Source: Solirubrobacterales bacterium
GTDB taxonomy: Bacteria; Actinomycetota; Thermoleophilia; Solirubrobacterales; Solirubrobacteraceae
Assembly (NCBI GenBank): GCA_025964065.1
Contig: JAOPZO010000339.1
Coordinates: 1 to 11,354 of the forward strand
Direction: 5' to 3'
Length of the DNA: 11,354 nucleotides
Both the position numbers and the translations under genes were made by a program. Shown here piece by piece: positions 1 through 5,533 of the stretch (the stretch's first letter is position 1; every line of letters begins with the position of its first letter). The notes below the pieces were generated by a model. That model was not told the origin of the DNA, made no database searches, and worked only from the letters and a program-made list of their open reading frames with translations.

Positions 1-154
1 CGGCGGCCGTCCCGGCGCCGCTCAGGGTGATGCCGTCACCGCGGGCGGCCGTCGCGCGGCCGACGCCGATCACGAGCCGGCAGGTCGGGCAGCGGCCGGC
101 GTGCTCGCGGGCCCAGTCGCCGGGGAGGACCGCGTCGCAGTGGGGGCAGAACAT
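1..154 (-). CDS. Zinc-ribbon protein, N-terminal part (runs off left edge)
   Basis: Reading the minus strand from the ATG at 154-152 gives an open frame of 51 codons that is still open at the window edge. The start MFCPHCDAVLPGD is followed by a second CPTC, so a CxxC-x(~17)-CxxC zinc ribbon occupies about residues 3-26. After it comes a Gly/Ala-rich stretch. The ATG lies 2 bp past the stop of the upstream anchored protein (stop at 159-157), so the two are probably co-transcribed and translationally coupled. Zinc ribbons of this kind occur in many small regulatory or membrane-associated actinobacterial proteins, and nothing visible here assigns a specific role. The downstream part of the protein is missing from the window. 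The frame, the cysteine spacing and the tight junction make a real gene likely. Confidence 0.6.
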   Translation of the reverse strand, partial: MFCPHCDAVLPGDWAREHAGRCPTCRLVIGVGRATAARGDGITLSGAGTAA

Positions 155-156
155 GG

Positions 157-873
157 TCAGCCCTGCCCCGCCGGGGTGACGGAGTCCGCGTTGAGGTAGG
201 CGCCGCGGTCCTCGACGAGCATCGCGTCGGCGTCCGCGAGGTCGAGCGTCTCGCCCGCGTCCTCGGGGGCGCGGCGGACGGGGCCGCTCAGCGACACGCG
301 GTCGCCGACCTTCGGCATCTGCCGGTCGGTCTCGTCGCCGCCGACGTCGCCGCCGAACTCGACGTACTGGCGGTCGCGCTCGCTCGAGCCGACGAAGAAG
401 CCCGATCGTGCGACGGAGAGGACCTCGAGGCCCTCGCCCGCCGCGTCCTCGCCGACGTGCTCGGCGATCGCGTCGGCCCCGCGGTCCAGGAGCGAGGCGC
501 CGCCCGCGGTGAGCCGCGCCGCGGGGCCCGTCGTTCCCGACGTGCCTCCCTCGCCCGTGGCCCCGCCCTCGGGGGCGCTGCCGCCGAGGGCGGACTCCTC
601 GGGGGTCGTCTCCTGGGCGGCGCTGCCCTGGCCGTCCTGGTTCTCCACCGGGCGCGCGGGGGCGGTGCCGCCGCCGGCGGTGATGGTCGTCAGGGTCTGC
701 TTGGAGACCGCGCCCTCCTCGTCGACCTCGCCGTCGCCGCCGCACGAGAGCAGCCCGACGACGAGCACGAGCAGCAGCAGCGCGAGCAGGCCGAGGGCCA
801 GCGGCAGGGGGTTCTTCCTTCCCCGGCCGCCCACGGCGGCGGAGGAGCGGTCGGGATCGCGTTCGGGCGTCAT
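157..873 (-). CDS. Membrane-anchored or lipoprotein-like protein with C-terminal OB-like domain
   Basis: The protein has 238 residues from the ATG at 873. A further in-frame start at 939 would add 22 residues before the basic/hydrophobic signal and seems less likely. Residues 1-21 are polar and end in RGRK. Residues 22-42 are a very hydrophobic helix ending LLSC (Cys44), which fits a lipobox, so this is either a lipoprotein or a single-pass membrane protein with its C-terminus outside. A low-complexity Gly/Thr/Glu linker (about 45-115) follows. The last ~110 residues look like a small beta-barrel: FFVGSS, YVEFGG, then KVGDRVSLSGPV and a closing GAYLNADSV, resembling extracytoplasmic OB-fold domains. 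The zinc-ribbon gene starts 2 bp downstream. The exact function is unknown. The OB-like reading comes from pattern only and has not been tested by structure prediction. Confidence 0.7.
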   Translation of the reverse strand: MTPERDPDRSSAAVGGRGRKNPLPLALGLLALLLLVLVVGLLSCGGDGEVDEEGAVSKQTLTTITAGGGTAPARPVENQDGQGSAAQETTPEESALGGSAPEGGATGEGGTSGTTGPAARLTAGGASLLDRGADAIAEHVGEDAAGEGLEVLSVARSGFFVGSSERDRQYVEFGGDVGGDETDRQMPKVGDRVSLSGPVRRAPEDAGETLDLADADAMLVEDRGAYLNADSVTPAGQG

Positions 874-1019
874 CGAGCTTCGATGTTGTCCGGGGCGGAG
901 CGCCGCAAAACAGGGGGCTTCGGACCGGGCGGCGTTCACCTCACCGTCGAGCGCCGGGTGCTCGAGCCGGCTCGAGGTCGCGGACGCGGTCCTCCTCGGG
1001 AAGCGGCCCGGGACGTAGG
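874..1019. other. Intergenic interval upstream of the anchored-protein gene
   Basis: No gene is supported here. On the minus strand a weak promoter-like arrangement precedes the start at 873: TTTTGC, 16 bp, then CAACAT at about -15 to -10 from the ATG. That would make the transcript nearly leaderless. No clear Shine-Dalgarno is present (only GAAG at about -8). Confidence in the promoter itself is low. Confidence 0.25.
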
Positions 1020-1047
1020 AGAGGCCCGGGCGGGAGCCCGGGCCTCT
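1020..1047 (-). terminator. Strong GC hairpin, candidate terminator of the SDR-CA-lipoprotein run
   Basis: A perfect 11-bp inverted repeat (AGAGGCCCGGG / CCCGGGCCTCT) surrounds a 6-nt loop. It lies about 60 bp past the stop of the lipoprotein gene and upstream of the next minus-strand gene, where a terminator would be expected. There is no U-tract on either strand, so it is not a classical E. coli-type terminator. U-less hairpins are common at gene ends in high-GC actinobacteria. Confidence 0.5.
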
Positions 1048-1076
1048 AGGGGGAATGCGGTGCTGCGGTGCTGCGT

Positions 1077-1098
1077 GGCGCTCCCCGAGGGGAGCGCC
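1077..1098 (-). terminator. Second GC hairpin just after the lipoprotein stop
   Basis: GGCGCTCCCC and GGGGAGCGCC are perfect inverted repeats separated by only GA, so the practical stem is about 8 bp with a 6-nt loop. The repeat sits 9 bp beyond the lipoprotein stop codon (1110-1108). Together with the hairpin at 1020-1047 it gives a tandem terminator-like arrangement. No T-run follows. Confidence 0.4.
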
Positions 1099-1107
1099 GG
1101 GGGACGA

Positions 1108-1785
1108 CTAGGCGCCGGTGTTGACGGTGATCTTGGCGACGCCGATGACCAGGCCGGCCTCGAGCGTGTCGATGCCGAAGGTCTCGTTGAGCAGGTCGGC
1201 GGCCTCCTGCTTGAGCTTCACGGTCGTGCCCTCGAGCACGGCCTTGGAGCCGTCCTCGTTCGTGCGGAGCGGCTGCAGGGTGCGGCCGTCGAGGAAGAAC
1301 AGCGGCGCGTCGGCGACGGCCTCGGTGCCGTCGACGGACACGTCGCCCGTCAGGACCGACTTGCCCGGGTCGACGTCGAAGTTCTCGAGCTCGACGAGCT
1401 TGCCGCCGGCCTCGAGCGAGAGGCCCGAGCCGTCGTGGTTGATGAGGCCCTGGACGTACGGGCTGACCGAACCGGGCGTGTAGTACGTGACGTTGCCACC
1501 CGTGATCGGGAAGGTGGCGACACCGCCGCTCGAGATGGTCGCGTCGCCGACGGGGCCGGGCGTGACCTTGAGGGAGGTGAGGGCCTCGACGAAGCCGGCG
1601 TCGAGCGTGACCTTGGTCGACGTGCCGGTGAGGCTGTCGATCTTGGCCGCGGGCTCGGGGGTCTCCGAGGCGGTCGAGGCGGCCGGCGTGGCGGCCGAGG
1701 TGGTCTCCTCGTCGTCGCCGCACGCGGCGACGCCGAAGGCGAGGGCTCCTGCGATGAGGAGGGCGGAGGGGATCTTGACGTTCAT
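1108..1785 (-). CDS. Secreted lipoprotein with HtaA-like domain
   Basis: The product has 225 residues. MNVKIPSALLIAGALAFGVAAC is a textbook lipoprotein signal: Lys4, hydrophobic core and lipobox VAAC with Cys22. An acidic Thr/Ala/Pro-rich linker (about 23-47) leads into a beta-rich domain (about 48-225). That domain contains VATFPITGGNV, GLINHDGSGLSLEAGGKLVELENF and a closing TLEAGLVIGVAKITV. This order (FPITGG, then I-H-GSGL-L-GG, then L-NF-D) resembles the HtaA-type repeat domains found in actinobacterial cell-surface proteins. HtaA itself takes part in haem uptake in Corynebacterium, but I see no specific haem-binding residues that would carry the role over. The start is fixed by the signal peptide. 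The carbonic anhydrase gene ends 32 bp upstream, so co-transcription is possible. Two hairpins follow the stop. The lipoprotein call is firm and the domain name is moderate. Confidence 0.75.
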   Translation of the reverse strand: MNVKIPSALLIAGALAFGVAACGDDEETTSAATPAASTASETPEPAAKIDSLTGTSTKVTLDAGFVEALTSLKVTPGPVGDATISSGGVATFPITGGNVTYYTPGSVSPYVQGLINHDGSGLSLEAGGKLVELENFDVDPGKSVLTGDVSVDGTEAVADAPLFFLDGRTLQPLRTNEDGSKAVLEGTTVKLKQEAADLLNETFGIDTLEAGLVIGVAKITVNTGA

Positions 1786-1817
1786 GCCCTGTGTAGCGGC
1801 CCCCGCCCCGATTCGGA

Positions 1818-2372
1818 TCACTCGACTTCGCGGAGTATTCCCGTGTCGACGTCGTAGACGAAGCCGCGGACGTGGTCGCGGTGCGGCAGGAAGGGGCTCG
1901 TGCGGACCCGCTTGACCGAGCTGCGGACGTCCACGTCGAGGTCCGTGAAGCTCTCCGCGGCCCAGCTCGGCTTGATCCCCGTGTCGTCGAGCAGCTCCTG
2001 CCGGAGCTCGTCCTCCGTGAAGGTCAGCATGCCGCAGTCCGTGTGGTGGACCAGGACGACCTCGCGGGTCCCGAGCTTGCGCTGCGAGATCGTCAGGGAG
2101 CGGATGACGTCGTCCGTGGCGACGCCGCCCGCGTTGCGGATGAGGTGCGCGTCGCCCGGTTTGAGGCCGAGGATCCCGAAGAGGTCGAGCCGCGCGTCCA
2201 TGCACGCCACGACGGCGACGCGGCGCTTCGGGCGCGGTGTCCGGGCGGGCGCGTCGGGGGCCGCGGCGTGCGCCGCGGCGCTCTCGACGAGCGCGTCGAT
2301 CACCGACGGCGTGGGATCCGGTGCATCCGGGGAGGTCACGCCCGGGGATGATGACGGGTGGGCCGCCGCCAT
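1818..2372 (-). CDS. Beta-class carbonic anhydrase (Rv1284-like)
   Basis: The enzyme interconverts CO2 and bicarbonate in the cytoplasm. Of 184 residues, about 50-184 match the short beta-carbonic anhydrase type represented by M. tuberculosis Rv1284. CMDARLD carries zinc ligand Cys57 with the Asp59-Arg61 dyad. HLIRNAGG and DDVIRSL follow, and HHTDCGM supplies His110 and Cys113. The C-terminus RGFVYDVDTGILREV is also typical. All three protein zinc ligands are present, so it should be active. The N-terminal ~45 residues are an Ala/Pro-rich tail. A GTG at 2339 would remove 11 residues and match the family length slightly better, but neither start has a clear ribosome site. The ATG at 2372 lies 9 bp after the SDR stop, favouring one operon. 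A link to acetone carboxylation or other CO2-dependent steps is speculation. Confidence 0.9.
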   Translation of the reverse strand: MAAAHPSSSPGVTSPDAPDPTPSVIDALVESAAAHAAAPDAPARTPRPKRRVAVVACMDARLDLFGILGLKPGDAHLIRNAGGVATDDVIRSLTISQRKLGTREVVLVHHTDCGMLTFTEDELRQELLDDTGIKPSWAAESFTDLDVDVRSSVKRVRTSPFLPHRDHVRGFVYDVDTGILREVE

Positions 2373-2381
2373 GCCCGCCGC

Positions 2382-3410
2382 TCAGGACGCGTCGAGCGTC
2401 GCCCGCAGCGCCTCGATGGCCGTGTAGGCCGGCGTCCAGCCCAGCTCGTCCTTCGCCTTGCGGGTGTCCATGATCGCCGGGTGGGCCAGCGCCTCCACCC
2501 ACTCCGCGGCGGGCGGGACGAACGGCGGGGTCGGGAGCGAGGAGACGGCACGCGCGGCGGCCTGCGCCAGGCCGGCGGGGACGCTGATCGGCATGAGCCC
2601 GAGCTCCCGCGCGAGGTCGACGGCGGTCACCACGTCGTCCGCGGCGACGTTGTAGGCCCCGGGCGGGCCCGCGGCGAGGACGCACTGCATGAGCGCCGAG
2701 CCCACGTCGTCCTCGTGGATGAGCTGCAGCGGGATCGCCGGGACGGGCGCGGGGAGCTTCACGGGCAGCCCGGCGACGGCGTCGGCGAGCGCGCGGCCGA
2801 GCGGCGCGAGCGGGCCCGGCAGGATCTCCTTGCCGCCCACGAAGTTCGGCCCGAGGACCACGGGCGGGCGCAGGAGGTACATCGCGAGGTCCGGGTGGGC
2901 GCCCGACTCGACCTCGAGGAGCTGCTCGAGCTCGGCCTTCTCCTGCGCGTAGAAGAGCTTGGACGCCGGACGCGTCGGCCACGTCTCGGCCATGGGGACC
3001 GGGTTGTCCGGGTGGAAGCCGTAGGCCGCGACGCTCGAGGCGTACACGAAGCGCTCGACGCCGGCGGCCGCCGCGGCGCGGAAGACGTTGAGGGTGCCGT
3101 CGACGTTGATCGCACGGGTGCTCGCGCGGTCGCTCGTCCCGGTGATCATGAAGGCGAGGTGCACGACGACGTCCGCGTCCGCGAAGGCCTCCTCGAGCGC
3201 CGCCTCGTCGCGCACGTCACCCTGCCGGTACTCCATCTTCGTCCAGCCCTGGGCGGCCGGGTCGAAGGGGCGCCGGGCGATGCCGATCACGCGCTCGACG
3301 CGCGTGTCGGCCTGCAGCAGCGGCATGAGGCCGTGGCCGAAGGTGCCCGTCGGGCCGGTGACGGCGACGGTCAGGTTGCGTGGGCGCTTCTGCTTCTTGG
3401 GGGCGGGCAT
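2382..3410 (-). CDS. Extended SDR family NAD(P)-dependent epimerase/dehydratase-like protein
   Basis: A protein of 342 residues with a Rossmann fold. VAVTGPTGTFG (residues 15-25) fits the extended-SDR GxxGxxG nucleotide motif, GDVRDE (64-69) follows beta-3, and VVHLAF (82-87) is the usual NAG-like strand. The catalytic set is complete: Ser125/126 in FVYASSVAAYG, Tyr154 and Lys158 in YAQEK. RPPVVLGP and LIHEDDVGSAL are typical of NAD-dependent sugar epimerases and related 3-beta-hydroxysteroid dehydrogenase/isomerase-like proteins, so the substrate cannot be fixed. The ATG at 3410 is preferred because GGAGG lies 9 nt upstream on the minus strand. An ATG at 3446 would add 12 residues without support. 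The N-terminus PAPKKQKRPRN is strongly basic. The carbonic anhydrase gene follows 9 bp after the stop, so this is the first gene of a short operon. Confidence 0.85.
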   Translation of the reverse strand: MPAPKKQKRPRNLTVAVTGPTGTFGHGLMPLLQADTRVERVIGIARRPFDPAAQGWTKMEYRQGDVRDEAALEEAFADADVVVHLAFMITGTSDRASTRAINVDGTLNVFRAAAAAGVERFVYASSVAAYGFHPDNPVPMAETWPTRPASKLFYAQEKAELEQLLEVESGAHPDLAMYLLRPPVVLGPNFVGGKEILPGPLAPLGRALADAVAGLPVKLPAPVPAIPLQLIHEDDVGSALMQCVLAAGPPGAYNVAADDVVTAVDLARELGLMPISVPAGLAQAAARAVSSLPTPPFVPPAAEWVEALAHPAIMDTRKAKDELGWTPAYTAIEALRATLDAS

Positions 3411-3511
3411 CCCCCCGATCCTCCCCGTCCCGGGGCGCCGCGTCACCTACGATCGCCGCGTGGACCGCGTCGGGGGGCAGGAGCCCTCAGCCGGACACCG
3501 AAGTTCGACGA
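3411..3511. promoter_or_regulatory. Divergent promoter region between SDR gene and degenerate ATPase gene
   Basis: This 101-bp interval holds overlapping -10-like hexamers: TACGAT on the plus strand (3448-3453) and TAGGTG on the minus strand (3449-3444). The plus hexamer would give a start of transcription near 3460, about 52 nt before the GTG at 3512. The minus one would give a leader of about 27 nt including the GGAGG ribosome site of the SDR gene. No convincing -35 was found for either direction. Confidence 0.35.
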
Positions 3512-4213
3512 GTGACGTGGGCCTTCGAGCTGATCGACGTGGAGAAGCGCTTGGGCGGCGTCGTCGCACTCGGAGGTTGCAACCTCGGCGCGCCCATGGG
3601 GGGCGTGACGGCGGTCCTGGGCGCTCGCGGGACCGGGAAGACGACCGTGTTCCGGCTCCTCGCCGGCCTGGAGCGTCCCGACGACGGAGCGGTCTTCGTC
3701 GCGGGCAAGGACGTCGGTGGCGCGCGCGGCGCGGCACTGCGGCGCATCCAGCGGCGGATGGCGGTCGTCTTCAGCCCCGCCGCCGGCGAGGCCCACGCGC
3801 TCTTCGCCACCGCGACGGTCCTCGAGAACGTCGAGTTCGCGATGCGCACCGCCGGCCGGGTCCCGCGACGGCGCCTCGGCACCGTCGCGCAGGAGGAGCT
3901 CGAGCGCTTCGGGCTCGCCGGGCTGACCGGGGTGCTCCCGTCGGAGCTGAGCCCGCCGCGGCGCAGCGCCCTCGCCCTCGCGCGGGCCATGGCGCTCCGG
4001 GCGCCCCTCGTCCTCGTCGACGACCTCGGAGGCGGGATGGGTCCGGCACAGCGTCGCGCCCTGTGCGACCTGGTTCGCGAGGAGTCCCGGTCGCGCGGCA
4101 CGAGCTGGCTCGTCACCACGGACGACCCTGCGCTGGCCGAGCGGGTCGGCGACGTCGTCGAGACGCTGACCGCGCCGTTCAGCCCGCCGCCGCATCCTCG
4201 ATGTCGTGGGTGA
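3512..4213 (+). CDS. Degenerate ABC-type ATPase (MlaF-like paralogue with lost catalytic motifs)
   Basis: A protein of 233 residues from a GTG start (MTWAFELIDVEKRLGG), chosen because family homology begins there. No Shine-Dalgarno is visible. The layout is that of an ABC nucleotide-binding domain. Walker A is intact, GARGTGKT (37-44), followed by LLAGLERPDDGAVFVAGKDV as in Mla/Mce-type ATPases. The other motifs have decayed. The Q-loop Gln is Ser88 (VVFSPAAG). The signature LSGGQ reads LSPPR (146-150). Walker B LVLVDD (166-171) has Asp171 where the catalytic Glu should be. The D-loop is GGGMG. The H-switch segment LVTTDDPALA has no His. It probably binds ATP but hydrolyses it poorly or not at all, as a regulatory or partner subunit, or it is a gene in decay. 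No permease gene adjoins it. Its last 35 bp overlap the coupling-protein gene on the opposite strand. Confidence 0.75.
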   Translation: MTWAFELIDVEKRLGGVVALGGCNLGAPMGGVTAVLGARGTGKTTVFRLLAGLERPDDGAVFVAGKDVGGARGAALRRIQRRMAVVFSPAAGEAHALFATATVLENVEFAMRTAGRVPRRRLGTVAQEELERFGLAGLTGVLPSELSPPRRSALALARAMALRAPLVLVDDLGGGMGPAQRRALCDLVREESRSRGTSWLVTTDDPALAERVGDVVETLTAPFSPPPHPRCRG

Positions 4214-4484
4214 GCACCACCGCGTCGTCGCGCATGGCGATGCGCCCGTAGTACGTCGACATGACGACCTGGACGAGGCTGCCGTCGACCGGGAAACCGC
4301 ACTCGTCCGACAGCTGCGCGAAGTCGAGGCGCAGCCCGCCGCGAGCACGGACCTCGTGGTAGGACTGGTTCTCGTACACCTCCACGCCCTCGAGGTCGCA
4401 GAGCGCGTCGACGATGGCATCGCCCTCGACGCACCGCGCGATCGTTATGCCGACGAAGTCGAACGTGGCGGGCGGACCGCTCAT
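4179..4484 (-). CDS. prmD: SDIMO coupling/effector protein (MmoB/DmpM family, PrmD-like)
   Basis: A protein of 101 residues, the usual size of the cofactor-free regulatory component of soluble diiron monooxygenases. It docks on the hydroxylase near the diiron site and tunes substrate access and electron transfer. FVGITIARCVEGDAIVDALCD (10-30) and VEVYENQSYHEVRARGGLRLDFAQLSDE (34-61) follow the MmoB/DmpM pattern (VGITL...A..I...; Y-x-x-M/H-x-V-x-A-x-x-x-L-x-x-D). The C-terminus (73-95) would form the last strands. The ATG at 4484 overlaps the TGA of the small-subunit gene (ATGA), giving translational coupling and the last position in the operon. The stop lies inside the 3' end of the convergent ATPase gene. 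Family and context agree. The symbol is given by position and type, not by a measured substrate. Confidence 0.87.
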   Translation of the reverse strand: MSGPPATFDFVGITIARCVEGDAIVDALCDLEGVEVYENQSYHEVRARGGLRLDFAQLSDECGFPVDGSLVQVVMSTYYGRIAMRDDAVVLTHDIEDAAAG

Positions 4485-5533
4485 GCCGGAACCTCCGTCG
4501 AGAGCCCGCAGGCGGCCTTGAGGGCTTCCTGGTCGATCACGACGGCCTCGCGTCCGGCGGCGAAGTCCGCGCGAGGGGCCGTGGAGAACACGGGCTCGAG
4601 CGCGTCGACGGCAGCGCGTGCCTCGGGCTCCCAGCTTGCGAGCCAGCGCTCGACGATGTCGCGGTTCGCCGCGCCGTGCTCCTCGTCGGTGAGCACGAAC
4701 TCGGTGAAGGCCTGCGAGAAGTCGCGCCACCAGGCCCATTCGCGTTGCGCGTTGCGCGCGATGACCGGCGTGACGGGATCGGCGTTCGCGAGCGCGGGCC
4801 GCAGCAGCAGTTCGCGACGCAGCCCGGCGCCGAGCAGCGGCTCGACGACCAGCCCGGAGACGACGATGAGCTCCGCCCAGTCCGTGATGGTCCCCATCCG
4901 CTCCACGAGGCGTCGCGTCGGCTGCCACGCCTCCGCCTGCAGCCAGCGCTCCTTCGCGGCCTCGATCGTGACGTCGCCCAGGTCTTGGTCGAGGTCCATG
5001 CCGTGGATGACGTGGGCCTGCGCCTGACGCTGCTTCATGGCCGCGTAGAGCACGATCCCGTGGGTCAGGACGTCGCTCAAGGCGGCCCGTGACCGACGGG
5101 TGGCGATGGACCAGATCCCGTGCTCGACGAATGCGGTCACCTGCCCGTCCCTCCGCAGGAACTCGACCCAGGCGTCGGGCATCCCGGCGTTGAGCCCCTC
5201 GGCGCGGGCGCCCTCCACCGCGGCGTCGATCTCCTTCTCGCACTGGGCGCCCTGCTGGTAGTACGGACGCTCCCACAACTCGTTCGGGTCGCGGAAGGCC
5301 GACCAGGTCGCCACGGCGAGCTCCGTCGACGCGTCGTCCCACGTGCCGCGGCCGTCGGGGAACGAGCAGTACCAGCCGTTGCGCATGAAGCGGTGGACCG
5401 AGGGCTGCGTGTCCAGCGTGAGGTCCTCGTAGACCGAGGCCTTCCGCTTCTTCGGGACGACCCACTGGAACTGTCGCTCGGGGTCCTCGCCCCGGCGCTG
5501 CCGACGCTCCCCTGCCCGCACCTCGCCGGCCAT
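4481..5533 (-). CDS. prmC: SDIMO hydroxylase small (beta) subunit, propane-monooxygenase type (PrmC-like)
   Basis: A protein of 350 residues, the expected size for the beta subunit of group 5/6 SDIMO hydroxylases. It pairs with the large subunit in the (alpha-beta)2 core but lacks its own diiron ligands. A basic N-terminus (to about 31) precedes VYEDLTLDTQPSVHRFMRNG, then FRDPNELWERPYYQQGAQCEKEID (80-103), the hallmark beta-subunit segment contacting the large subunit. Helical stretches such as HGIWSIATRRSRAALSDVLTHG (138-159) and WLQAEAWQPTRRLVERM (197-213) continue the ferritin-like fold. The ATG at 5533 shares one base with the TAA of the large-subunit gene (TAATG), and the end overlaps the coupling gene by ATGA. 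No gamma subunit is present, which argues against a methane-monooxygenase (group 3) enzyme. Confidence 0.9.
   Translation of the reverse strand: MAGEVRAGERRQRRGEDPERQFQWVVPKKRKASVYEDLTLDTQPSVHRFMRNGWYCSFPDGRGTWDDASTELAVATWSAFRDPNELWERPYYQQGAQCEKEIDAAVEGARAEGLNAGMPDAWVEFLRRDGQVTAFVEHGIWSIATRRSRAALSDVLTHGIVLYAAMKQRQAQAHVIHGMDLDQDLGDVTIEAAKERWLQAEAWQPTRRLVERMGTITDWAELIVVSGLVVEPLLGAGLRRELLLRPALANADPVTPVIARNAQREWAWWRDFSQAFTEFVLTDEEHGAANRDIVERWLASWEPEARAAVDALEPVFSTAPRADFAAGREAVVIDQEALKAACGLSTEVPA

Noticed and set aside
457..1857. 466-codon plus-strand frame across the left genes
   Set aside because: Gly/Arg/Ala-rich composition without any motif, and it covers two convincing minus-strand signal-peptide proteins plus hairpins.
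2337..2339. GTG at 2339 as the carbonic anhydrase start
   Set aside because: Possible from family length, but it has no better ribosome site than the ATG at 2372, which sits 9 bp after the SDR stop; kept only as an alternative.
1108..2982. Very long minus-strand open frame running through the lipoprotein, carbonic anhydrase and SDR genes
   Set aside because: Only its 3' part (1108-1785) is a protein, fixed by a clean lipoprotein signal. The rest is the Arg/Ala/Pro-rich shadow of recognised genes in other frames, common at this GC content.
3460..3462. GTG exactly 12 bp after TACGAT as a leaderless start for the ATPase
   Set aside because: It is in another frame than the Walker A-containing protein and opens into a shadow frame. 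The in-frame GTG at 3512 is kept, implying a ~52-nt leader.
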